A DNA stretch of 47,408 nucleotides. Source: Arthrobacter sp. MYb23. GTDB lineage: Bacteria > Actinomycetota > Actinomycetes > Actinomycetales > Micrococcaceae. The position numbers and the translations under genes were made by a program. The notes under the pieces were generated by a model. The model saw only the letters and a program-made list of their open reading frames with translations, was not told where the DNA came from and did no database searches. This document shows, piece after piece, positions 34,390 to 42,569 of this stretch. Location of the stretch: NCBI RefSeq assembly GCF_002979775.1, contig NZ_PCPR01000032.1, positions 1 through 47,408 of the forward strand, in the 5' to 3' direction. Position 1 is the stretch's first letter. Each line of letters opens with the position of its first letter.

Positions 34390-35094
34390 ATGGGGGATCT
34401 AGCAATAGATTTCTGTGGTGAATGGTACGAACCGTCCGACGAGGACATCTTCGATATTGGACGCGAAGGTGACTTGGAAGTCGATGACAACCCGTACCTG
34501 CACCGACGCTTCCTGCAGATAGCCCGTTACGACGGCATGTGGTGGCTCAGTAACGTGGGCAGCATGCTGTCCGCCACTGTGGCTGACGGTTCCGGCGGCA
34601 TGCAGGCCTGGCTGGCGCCCGGCGCTCGGATCCCGTTGGTGTTCAGCCACACCAACGTGATTTTCACTGCCGGACCTACCACCTACGAGTTTGCCGTGCA
34701 CTTGAAGACGCCGTCCTTCAGGCATGAAGCCCGCGAAGATGACCAGGCGGGGGACACCACCATCGGTCCCGTGGTTTTCACTGATTCGCAAAAGGCGCTC
34801 ATTGTTGCCTTGGCCGAGCCCATGTTGCGGCGCGACGGTACTGGTTTCAGCGCCATTCCTTCATCTGCCGAGGCCGCGAAGCGATTGGGCTGGGCATTGA
34901 CCCGTTTCAACCGCAAGCTGGACAACGTCTGCGACAAACTGGACCGGGTAGGCGTAGTTGGCCTGCGCGGCGGGGTTGGAAAGCTTGCCACCAACCGCCG
35001 GGCGCGTTTGGTGGAACACGCCGTGACCTCGCACCTTGTGACACCGGCTGACCTGCATCTTCTTGAAAAAATGAGTGGAGTCGACGAAGGATGA
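34390..35094 (+). CDS. degenerate-FHA plus winged-helix-like protein
   Basis: The 234-aa cytoplasmic protein has AGGAGG at a good distance before its ATG. Residues ~1-115 are beta-rich and follow an FHA layout: FDIGREGDLEVDD fits the GR loop, NPYLHRRFLQI fits the S-x-x-H strand but with Leu in place of Ser, and NVGS fits the Asn loop. Residues ~130-230 are helical and basic (SSAEAAKRLGWALTRFNRKL, RVGVVGLRGG, TNRRARLVEHA), resembling a winged helix-turn-helix. It could be a transcription factor or adaptor wired to the kinase. I do not know a named family. It starts 45 bp after the kinase and overlaps the ATPase gene by 4 bp. Confidence 0.75.
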   Translation: MGDLAIDFCGEWYEPSDEDIFDIGREGDLEVDDNPYLHRRFLQIARYDGMWWLSNVGSMLSATVADGSGGMQAWLAPGARIPLVFSHTNVIFTAGPTTYEFAVHLKTPSFRHEAREDDQAGDTTIGPVVFTDSQKALIVALAEPMLRRDGTGFSAIPSSAEAAKRLGWALTRFNRKLDNVCDKLDRVGVVGLRGGVGKLATNRRARLVEHAVTSHLVTPADLHLLEKMSGVDEG

Positions 35095-38000
35095 AGTTCC
35101 GCCTGACCTTGCGGCGTGACCCTGCGGAAGCTAAGGACCTCGCCGTAACGGTGGATGGTCGTGCCACCGTAGCTGATATTGCCACCGAGCTGTGGGCGGC
35201 AGACCCCGCACGAAAGGGGACCGAACCGCCGTCGAACCTGTCCATCAGCGTGGACGAGGCTTTCGTCGGCGGCGGGCTCTCCGGGCATGTGCTGCGGCCT
35301 ACGGACAACCTGCTGGAGTCCGGGCTGCGGCCCGGGTCCAAGGTATCCCTCGCGCAGGTCAGCGAGCAGTTCGCGTCCAACGGCCACGCGAACGGCAATA
35401 GCCGGGGACCCGCAGCGGCGACGTTGCGCGTGATGTCAGGGCCCGACGTCGGACGCGAATTTTCGCTGCCCTTCGGCACCAGCTACATCGGCCGGGACCG
35501 GGACGCCGACATCCGGTTGTCGGACCCGCTGACCTCCAAGCGCCATGCGCGCATCACGGTGGGCGAGACCGTGGAAATCGTGGATACGAACTCCGCCAAC
35601 GGCCTCCTCATGGACGGGTTGCCGGTGACCCGCGCGACGCTCGAGTCCTCGGACACCGTCACGTTGGGCGACACGTCCGTGGGCGTTGTTGCCCTGTCCC
35701 GAAACCACGGCGGTGGTCCGTCGTCGCCGCTGGTGGATTTCAACCGATCCCCGCGGGTACTGCCCAGGTTTGAGTCGCCCAAGCGCGTACCACCGGCCGG
35801 CCCCAAGCGCCCGGAACACCAACCTTTCCCGTACATCATGCTGGTGGCACCGCTCCTGATGGGTGGAGTGCTCTTCGCCGTCACCCAGAACCTGCTGTCC
35901 GTGCTCTTCATGGCCATGATGCCGCTGTTCATTGTGGGGCACTATGTGGACCACAAGATGCAGAGCAAACGGCAGGCCAAGGAAGGCCACAAGCAGTTCA
36001 AAGCCGCGATGCTGGCCTTCCGCGAGGACATCGACAAGCAGCAGAATATTGAGCGCGCTGTCAGGCTCCAGGAAGCGTCGTCCGTCAGCGATACTGTTGA
36101 CGCCATTTACAAACTTGGGCCCCTGCTCTGGACCCACAGGCCCGAACACCAGCACTTCCTGGGGGTTCGCTTCGGGCTGGGCTCGGCGCCGTCGCGCATC
36201 CAGTTCGATGAACCAAGCGCCAATGAAACGGAACCGCAGTACATGCGGGAAATCCAGGAGTGCCTGCAGCAGGTCCGCGTCATAGAAGGGGTTCCGATCG
36301 TGTCGCAGCTGCGCACCTCGGGCTCCTTTGGCGTGGCAGGGGACCGCAGCGTGGTGGATGATGTGGCCCGCGGCATGGTGCTCCAGCTGGTGGGGCTCCA
36401 TTCGCCGGCCGAAGTTGTCCTCACATCACTGACTTCGGCACGTTCGCGTGAGCGCTGGGACTGGCTGCAGTGGCTCCCGCACGTTGGTTCGGGCCATAGC
36501 CCCATATCCGGCGATCATCTGGCTGCCGGCCCCGGCGCCGGTGCCGCGTTGTTGTCCAAACTCGAAAGCCTCGTGGAAGAGCGCGAGTCCATGGCCAAGG
36601 AGCCTGGACCGCAACCCCGTCCCGGACTCAAGAATGAGCACGAGGAAATTCCGGGTCCGGTGGTTCCGGCCGTCCTGGTAATCGTTGAGGACGACGCCCC
36701 TGTGGACCGCGGACGCCTCACACGCCTGGTGGAACGCGGCCCCGACTACGGGGTGCACATCATGTGGGTGGCCGCCAACGTGCAGTCCCTTCCGGCCGCC
36801 TGCCGTGACTTCCTCTCCGTTGACGGTGACCACGGCACCACCACCGGCCAGGTCCGCTTGGGCCGCCACACCTACCCGGTAAGCTGCGAAAGCCTCGACG
36901 CGGACCTCGCAACCCAACTGGCGCGCATGATGTCGCCGCTGGTGGATGTCGGAAACCCGCTCGACGACGACTCCGACCTCCCGCGCGCCGTCTCCTACGC
37001 CACGTTGATCGGCAAGGAACTGATGGACAACCCACAGGCTGTGGCCGAGCGCTGGCAGGAGAACAACTCCGTCCACGCCACAGCCGTGCCCAACCGTAAG
37101 GACAACGGCAGCCTCCGCGCGCTGGTTGGTTCCAAAGGTGTGGAGCCGTTCTACCTGGACCTCAAGAACGAGGGTCCGCACGCACTGGTGGGCGGAACCA
37201 CAGGCGCCGGTAAGTCCGAGTTCCTGCAGTCCTGGGTGATGGGCATGGCAGCCGCCTACAGCCCGGACCGTGTCAGCTTCTTGTTCGTGGACTACAAGGG
37301 CGGTGCTGCCTTTGCCGACTGCCTGCACTTGCCGCACACCGTGGGACTGGTGACAGACCTGTCTCCGCACCTTGTGCGCCGTGCACTGACATCGCTCCGC
37401 GCGGAGCTTCACTACCGCGAGCGGCTCTTGAACCGGAAGAAAGCCAAGGACCTTCTGGCCCTGCAACGCGAAGCCGATCCTGAGGCGCCCCCTTACCTCA
37501 TCATCATCGTGGACGAATTCGCCGCTCTGGCAACTGAAGTTCCCGAGTTCGTTGATGGCGTGGTGGATGTGGCCGCCCGTGGCCGGTCCTTGGGCCTGCA
37601 CCTGATCCTGGCCACACAACGGCCCGCCGGCGTTATCAAAGACAACCTGCGTGCCAACACCAACCTTCGCGTCGCCTTGCGCATGGCCGACGAAGTGGAC
37701 GCAACAGACATCCTGGGCGTTCCCACCGCGGCCTACTTTGATCCGTCCATTCCGGGCCGTGGTGCTGCGAAGACCGGTCCAGGCCGGATCCAGGGCTTCC
37801 AAACCGGCTATGCAGGTGGCTGGACCACCGAAAAGCCGCAGCGTCCCAGGATTGACATTGTGGAGATGGCGTTCGGCTCCGGCCCCACCTGGGAACCGCC
37901 CCTGGTGTCGCAGGTGGAAGAAGAACCTGCCGGGCCCAACGACATTGCAAGGATGACCGGAAACATCATCCGGGCAGCTGACGTCCTGTCCATCGAACCT

Positions 38001-39545
38001 CCCCGGAAGCCGTGGCTCAACGAGCTCGCCACCACCTACGATTTCTCCAAGCTTCCCAACCCGAGGACTGACGAACGGCTCCTGCTGGGTGTGGCAGATG
38101 ACCCCGCACACCAGGACCAGCCCACCGTGTTCTACGAGCCGGATAAGGATGGCAACATGGCCGTCTACGGCACGGGTGGATCCGGTAAGTCGGCGGCGCT
38201 GCGAGGGATTGCCATCGCAGCGGCTGTCACGCCGCGTGGTGGTCCCGTGCATGTCTACGGCGTGGACTGTGGTTCCTCAGGGCTCAAGATGCTTGATGGC
38301 CTTCCCCATGTTGGTGAAATCATCAACGGGGATGACGTAGAGCGCGTTGGGCGACTGCTGCGCTGGCTCAAGGAAGTGGCGGACGACCGGGCTGCACGGT
38401 TTGCCGAGGTCCGGGCCTCCACCATCGTCGAATACCGGCAGCTGGCCAACCGGCCCGAAGAGAAGCGCATCTTCATCCTGGTGGACGGCATGTCCTCCTT
38501 CCGTGAATCCTATGAGTACAGCAACCTGTCCGCGCTGTGGGACATCTTCCTGACGCTGGCAACGGACGGACGTCCCCTGGGCATCCACCTGGTAGTCAGC
38601 GGTGACCGCACCAACTCCGTTCCGGCGTCGCTCCTGGCTTCCATCCAGAAGAGGCTGGTCCTGCGTCTGAGTTCCGAAGACGACTACATGACCCTCGACG
38701 TTCCCAAGGACGTCCTCAACGCAGCCTCGCCTCCGGGACGAGGCTTGTTGGACGGGCTCGAAGTCCAACTCGCCGTGCTGGGCGGCAACTCGAACCTCGC
38801 GCTCCAAGCCCGCGAAGTGGCGAAACTCAGCCAGGCGATGCTGCGTCAGGGCCTCGAGCAGGCGCCTCAGATCCAACGGCTCCCGGAGCTGGTGGACCTG
38901 GACATCCTGCCCACGGGCGCTCCGGACAACCCCGTTATTGGTGTGGACGACGAAACGCTGGGTTCGGCGGCCATCGCGGCCAAGGGATCACTGCTGCTCG
39001 CCGGACCACCAGGTGCTGGACGAACCGTTGCGCTGGTCACCTTGGCCTACGCCTTGCGCCGTTCGAACCCGCGAACCGACCTGATCTACATTGGGTCCCG
39101 GCGTTCCGCCGTGGCGTCACTGAACATCTGGAGCAGGTCGCTGGTGGGGCCGGACGAAGTCTCGGACGTAGTTGATGACCTGATCGACAAAGCCACGGAC
39201 AACCCTGGCACCATGGCCATCTTCATCGAGGGCCTCACAGAGTTCACTGACACGTTGGCGGAGTCTGGAGTGGGCCGGTTGGTGACGGCTGCCATCAAGG
39301 CCGATCAATGGGTGGTGGGCGAGTCCGAGACGTCCACTTGGTCCCAGGCCTGGTCCCTTGCCCAGCCGTTCAAGTCCGGACGCCGCGGGCTGTTGCTCAA
39401 CCCTGGGGACGTGGAAGGCGATACCCTCCTCAATACCTCCCTGGGCCGGATCAGCAAGGACTTCATCCCGGGGCGCGGGTACATTGTGGGACGTGGAAAG
39501 GTACGCAAGCTCCAAATCGCCATGCCGCCTGAAAACCGTAGCTAG
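35091..39545 (+). CDS. ubiquitin-like/FHA/FtsK-SpoIIIE ATPase (EssC/EccC-type secretion motor)
   Basis: The protein has 1,484 aa. Residues 1-~90 look like a beta-grasp (YukD/EccD-like) domain (FRLTLRRDPAEAKDLAVTVD, LLESGLRPGSKV). An intact FHA domain follows (~112-205; YIGRDRDADIRL, TSKRHARI, NSANGLLMDG), then two membrane helices (~246-285) and three FtsK/SpoIIIE domains. Domain 1 has Walker A GTTGAGKSEF (~700) and Walker B LIIIVDEFAAL. Domain 2 has GTGGSGKSAA (~1026) and FILVDGM. Domain 3 has GPPGAGRTVA (~1306), with Arg replacing the Walker Lys, and AIFIEGL, so it is probably weak or inactive. This is the architecture of type VII secretion motors, but no WXG100 gene is seen nearby. It is coupled to the upstream gene by ATGA. 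Confidence 0.92.
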   Translation: MKFRLTLRRDPAEAKDLAVTVDGRATVADIATELWAADPARKGTEPPSNLSISVDEAFVGGGLSGHVLRPTDNLLESGLRPGSKVSLAQVSEQFASNGHANGNSRGPAAATLRVMSGPDVGREFSLPFGTSYIGRDRDADIRLSDPLTSKRHARITVGETVEIVDTNSANGLLMDGLPVTRATLESSDTVTLGDTSVGVVALSRNHGGGPSSPLVDFNRSPRVLPRFESPKRVPPAGPKRPEHQPFPYIMLVAPLLMGGVLFAVTQNLLSVLFMAMMPLFIVGHYVDHKMQSKRQAKEGHKQFKAAMLAFREDIDKQQNIERAVRLQEASSVSDTVDAIYKLGPLLWTHRPEHQHFLGVRFGLGSAPSRIQFDEPSANETEPQYMREIQECLQQVRVIEGVPIVSQLRTSGSFGVAGDRSVVDDVARGMVLQLVGLHSPAEVVLTSLTSARSRERWDWLQWLPHVGSGHSPISGDHLAAGPGAGAALLSKLESLVEERESMAKEPGPQPRPGLKNEHEEIPGPVVPAVLVIVEDDAPVDRGRLTRLVERGPDYGVHIMWVAANVQSLPAACRDFLSVDGDHGTTTGQVRLGRHTYPVSCESLDADLATQLARMMSPLVDVGNPLDDDSDLPRAVSYATLIGKELMDNPQAVAERWQENNSVHATAVPNRKDNGSLRALVGSKGVEPFYLDLKNEGPHALVGGTTGAGKSEFLQSWVMGMAAAYSPDRVSFLFVDYKGGAAFADCLHLPHTVGLVTDLSPHLVRRALTSLRAELHYRERLLNRKKAKDLLALQREADPEAPPYLIIIVDEFAALATEVPEFVDGVVDVAARGRSLGLHLILATQRPAGVIKDNLRANTNLRVALRMADEVDATDILGVPTAAYFDPSIPGRGAAKTGPGRIQGFQTGYAGGWTTEKPQRPRIDIVEMAFGSGPTWEPPLVSQVEEEPAGPNDIARMTGNIIRAADVLSIEPPRKPWLNELATTYDFSKLPNPRTDERLLLGVADDPAHQDQPTVFYEPDKDGNMAVYGTGGSGKSAALRGIAIAAAVTPRGGPVHVYGVDCGSSGLKMLDGLPHVGEIINGDDVERVGRLLRWLKEVADDRAARFAEVRASTIVEYRQLANRPEEKRIFILVDGMSSFRESYEYSNLSALWDIFLTLATDGRPLGIHLVVSGDRTNSVPASLLASIQKRLVLRLSSEDDYMTLDVPKDVLNAASPPGRGLLDGLEVQLAVLGGNSNLALQAREVAKLSQAMLRQGLEQAPQIQRLPELVDLDILPTGAPDNPVIGVDDETLGSAAIAAKGSLLLAGPPGAGRTVALVTLAYALRRSNPRTDLIYIGSRRSAVASLNIWSRSLVGPDEVSDVVDDLIDKATDNPGTMAIFIEGLTEFTDTLAESGVGRLVTAAIKADQWVVGESETSTWSQAWSLAQPFKSGRRGLLLNPGDVEGDTLLNTSLGRISKDFIPGRGYIVGRGKVRKLQIAMPPENRS

Positions 39546-39557
39546 GAGGCTACCTAC

Positions 39558-40193
39558 ATGCGTCACCCCCTCATCCCGGCAGCCCTGCTTGCTGTGGGAT
39601 TGCTGATCGCACCCGTTGCCGCCGCTCAAGCTGCGCCGTGCGACGGAAAATTCTCCTGCGCACCCACTGAGGGTTCCGATGAACCGTCGCCCACGCAGCC
39701 CGGGATCGCTCCGGAGGAGGACAAGAAACCGTTGCCACAACCGGAGCCAAGCAGGGACCGGGAAACGCATCAAGCTCCGGCGCCTGGCGTGCAAGCGCCC
39801 CCAGTGCAGGTGCCACCTGTTCAGTTGCCTCCTGTCCAGGTTCCGCAGCAACCCGCGGTGCCCCAGGTTGTCACCGTGGCACCCCAGGTGAGTGAGCCGG
39901 CGTCGAACTCTGCTGTTCCCACGGCAAGCGCCGGGGCTGCCTCCGCGTCAGCGACGCCGTCGGCAACGTCCTCGGCCAGTACGGGGTCTGCAAGTGCAAG
40001 CCCGAGTGCTTCCTCCAACTGGAACACGCCCGTGGATAAGGATAAGGAGACGCAGGCGGCCGCGCTGGCATCGAGCTCTGTTTCGGGGCCCAACATGCTG
40101 GGCCTGTTCGGGCTTCTGGGGGCTGTCCTGTTGGTTGGCTTGGGAGGGCTCGCGTTCGCACTGTGGAGCAAGAACCGGCTCTCGTCGCACTAG
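39558..40193 (+). CDS. secreted Pro/Ser/Ala-rich protein with C-terminal membrane anchor
   Basis: The 211-aa protein has AGGAGG before its ATG, 12 bp after the ATPase gene. It has a Sec signal peptide (~1-27; ends AAAQAAP), then two Cys (CDGKFSC). A ~120-residue low-complexity region rich in Pro, Gln and Val (QVPPVQLPPVQVP) and then Ser/Ala (ASATPSATSSAST) follows. A C-terminal membrane helix (~178-200) and a short KNRLSSH tail end the protein. There is no LPXTG. It is a type I membrane protein that would span the cell wall, a plausible cell-surface partner of the ATPase or the giant proteins. No homologous family is recognised. It appears to end the locus. Confidence 0.8.
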   Translation: MRHPLIPAALLAVGLLIAPVAAAQAAPCDGKFSCAPTEGSDEPSPTQPGIAPEEDKKPLPQPEPSRDRETHQAPAPGVQAPPVQVPPVQLPPVQVPQQPAVPQVVTVAPQVSEPASNSAVPTASAGAASASATPSATSSASTGSASASPSASSNWNTPVDKDKETQAAALASSSVSGPNMLGLFGLLGAVLLVGLGGLAFALWSKNRLSSH

Positions 40194-40220
40194 CGGCTCT
40201 TTAATGTCCGTGCGTTACGG

Positions 40221-40226
40221 CAAGAT
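40221..40226 (+). promoter_or_regulatory. candidate -10 element, possibly leaderless ligA
   Basis: CAAGAT (A at position 2 and T at position 6 match TANNNT) is followed by 6 nt (AGACCT) and the GTG start. No Shine-Dalgarno is visible. This is weaker than the other examples. Confidence 0.3.
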
Positions 40227-40232
40227 AGACCT

Positions 40233-42569
40233 GTGAGCACACCAGAGAATCCGGATCCGGTCGACACCACAAGCCAGGAAGCCGCCGCGGCGATCGTTGC
40301 TGAGGAGGGGACTCCGCCGTCGGAGACCCTGCGGGACGAGTACGAGCAATTGGCGGACCTCGTCCGCAAGTACCGTTACGCCTATTATCAGGAAGACTCG
40401 CCAACGGTTTCTGATGCTGAGTTCGATGAACTCTACCGCCGGCTGGAAGAACTGGAAGCACTTCACCCGGAACTTGTTTCCAATGACTCGCCCACCCAGG
40501 AGGTCGGCGGCGAAGTGTCGTCCGCTTTCGCAGCGGTGGAGCACCTGCAACGGATGTACAGTCTCGACGACGTCTTCTCCTTGGACGAGCTCGAAGCCTG
40601 GGTCCGCAAGGCCCAAGCGTCAGTGGCGAAGCTCGGTGATTCAGTCCCTCCCATCGCGTGGCTGACTGAACTGAAGATCGATGGCCTGGCCGTCAACCTC
40701 CTGTACCGGGACGGGAAACTGGTCCGGGCCGCAACACGCGGCGACGGCACCACAGGTGAGGACATCACCCACAACGTCCTGACCATCAAGGAAATCCCGC
40801 GGGAACTCAGCGGCTCCGGGTACCCTTCCGAGGTGGAAATCCGGGGTGAGGTTTTCATCCCCTCCAAAGCCTTCCTTGAGTTCAACGAAACCTTGGTGGC
40901 TGCCGGCAAGGCGCCCCTGGCCAACCCCCGCAACGCCGCCGCCGGCTCGCTCCGTCAGAAGGACCCCGCAGAAACGGCAAAGCGGCCCCTCAGCATGTTC
41001 GTACACGGCATTGGGGCCCGTGAAGGACTGGACGCCAAGAGCCAGTCCGAAACCTACAAGCTGCTGGAAGCATGGGGGCTTCCGGTCAGCCCTTACCTCC
41101 GGGTGTTGGACTCGTTCGATGACGTCCTGAAGTACATTGCCGATTACGGTGAGCGCCGGCACAAGCTGCTGCACGAGATTGATGGCATCGTGGTCAAGAT
41201 TGACGACTTCGCCACCCAGCGCGCTCTGGGTTACACGTCCCGCGTCCCACGGTGGGCTGCCGCCTACAAGTATCCGCCCGAAGAAGTCCATACCAAGCTC
41301 CTGGATATTGCCGTCAACGTGGGCCGCACCGGGCGTGTAACTCCCTTCGGCTTGATGGAGCCCGTGAAGGTTGCAGGCTCCACGGTGGGAATGGCCACCC
41401 TGCACAATCAGGACGTGGTCAAGGCCAAGGGCGTCATGATCGGTGACATCGTGATTCTCCGCAAGGCCGGCGATGTCATACCGGAAATTGTTGGTCCGGT
41501 GCTGGCCCTGCGCGACAAGCAGGATCCGCCGGTCCGCGAATTCGTGATGCCCACCGAGTGCCCGTCCTGTGGCACGCCGCTGGCGCCGTCGAAGGAAGGC
41601 GATGTGGACATTCGATGCCCCAACGCCAAGTCCTGCCCCTCACAGTTACGGGAGCGGGTGTTCCACCTCGCGGGCCGTGGAGCCTTCGACATCGAAGCCC
41701 TCGGCTGGGAAGCCGCAGTAGCCCTGACCCAGCCCGCAGAGCCGGAAACGCCGCCGCTCACCAGCGAGGCCCGCCTGTTCAGCCTGAGCCGCGAGGACCT
41801 GGCTGATGTCCTGATCCGCAGGGAGAAGCGCTCCAAGGGCGTGGGTACAGGTGAGTACGAGCTGGTGCCGTACTTCTACACCAAGGGAACGGCCAAGTCC
41901 CCGTCCAAGCCCACAGCAACCACGGAGAAGCTCTTTGTTGAGCTGGAGAAAGCCAAGAAGCAACCCTTGTGGCGTGTGCTCGTGGCCTTGTCCATCCGGC
42001 ACGTGGGCCCGACGGCCTCACGGGCGCTGGCCACCGCGTTCGGCAGCATGGATGCCATCCGCAATGCCACGGAAGAGCAAATGGCCCACGTTGATGGTGT
42101 GGGTCCCACCATTGCTGTGGCCCTCAAGGAATGGTTCGCCGTGGACTGGCACAACGAGATCGTGGACACGTGGGCCGCGGCCGGTGTCCGTATGGAGGAC
42201 GAGCGGGACACCTCAATGCCCCGCACCCTTGAAGGGCTCACCGTGGTGGTAACCGGCACGTTGCCCAACTTCAGCCGCGACGAAGCCAAAGAAGCCATCA
42301 TCATCCGTGGCGGCAAGGCCTCCGGATCCGTCTCCAAGAACACCAGTTATTTGGTGGCTGGTGAAAGCGCCGGAACCAAGCTGGACAAGGCCGAGCAACT
42401 CGGCGTTCCGGTGCTGGACGAGGATGGTTTCCGTGAGCTCCTGGCCAACGGGCCGGCGCAACCCGCGACGGACCTCGAAGAGGCACCGAGTGAAAGCGAC
42501 AAGGAAGAAGCAACCGTGGTGGATGAAGCAGCGCAGGACCAAGCATCAGTGGAAGCGGCTTCGGAATGA
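40233..42569 (+). CDS. ligA: NAD-dependent DNA ligase
   Basis: The 778-aa LigA seals DNA nicks during replication and repair using NAD+. The Ia domain (YRYAYYQEDSPTVSDAEFDE) begins near residue 48. The adenylation site TELKIDGLAV has catalytic Lys148. The OB fold, the Cys4 zinc finger (ECPSCGTPLAP ... DIRCPNAKSC), helix-hairpin-helix motifs and a BRCT domain (TLEGLTVVVTGTLPNFSRDE) follow. At 778 aa it is longer than the usual ~670. The extra length is a ~35-residue N-terminal extension, an insertion in the HhH region (~520-560, with EKRSKGVGTGEYELVPYFYTK) and an acidic tail of ~40 residues. Such insertions occur in related actinobacteria. Its stop overlaps the next gene by 4 bp. Confidence 0.95.
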   Translation: MSTPENPDPVDTTSQEAAAAIVAEEGTPPSETLRDEYEQLADLVRKYRYAYYQEDSPTVSDAEFDELYRRLEELEALHPELVSNDSPTQEVGGEVSSAFAAVEHLQRMYSLDDVFSLDELEAWVRKAQASVAKLGDSVPPIAWLTELKIDGLAVNLLYRDGKLVRAATRGDGTTGEDITHNVLTIKEIPRELSGSGYPSEVEIRGEVFIPSKAFLEFNETLVAAGKAPLANPRNAAAGSLRQKDPAETAKRPLSMFVHGIGAREGLDAKSQSETYKLLEAWGLPVSPYLRVLDSFDDVLKYIADYGERRHKLLHEIDGIVVKIDDFATQRALGYTSRVPRWAAAYKYPPEEVHTKLLDIAVNVGRTGRVTPFGLMEPVKVAGSTVGMATLHNQDVVKAKGVMIGDIVILRKAGDVIPEIVGPVLALRDKQDPPVREFVMPTECPSCGTPLAPSKEGDVDIRCPNAKSCPSQLRERVFHLAGRGAFDIEALGWEAAVALTQPAEPETPPLTSEARLFSLSREDLADVLIRREKRSKGVGTGEYELVPYFYTKGTAKSPSKPTATTEKLFVELEKAKKQPLWRVLVALSIRHVGPTASRALATAFGSMDAIRNATEEQMAHVDGVGPTIAVALKEWFAVDWHNEIVDTWAAAGVRMEDERDTSMPRTLEGLTVVVTGTLPNFSRDEAKEAIIIRGGKASGSVSKNTSYLVAGESAGTKLDKAEQLGVPVLDEDGFRELLANGPAQPATDLEEAPSESDKEEATVVDEAAQDQASVEAASE

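Noticed and set aside
36426..38252. 608-aa minus-strand frame opposite the secretion ATPase gene
   Set aside because: It is antisense to Walker motifs, with no fold or start signal of its own.
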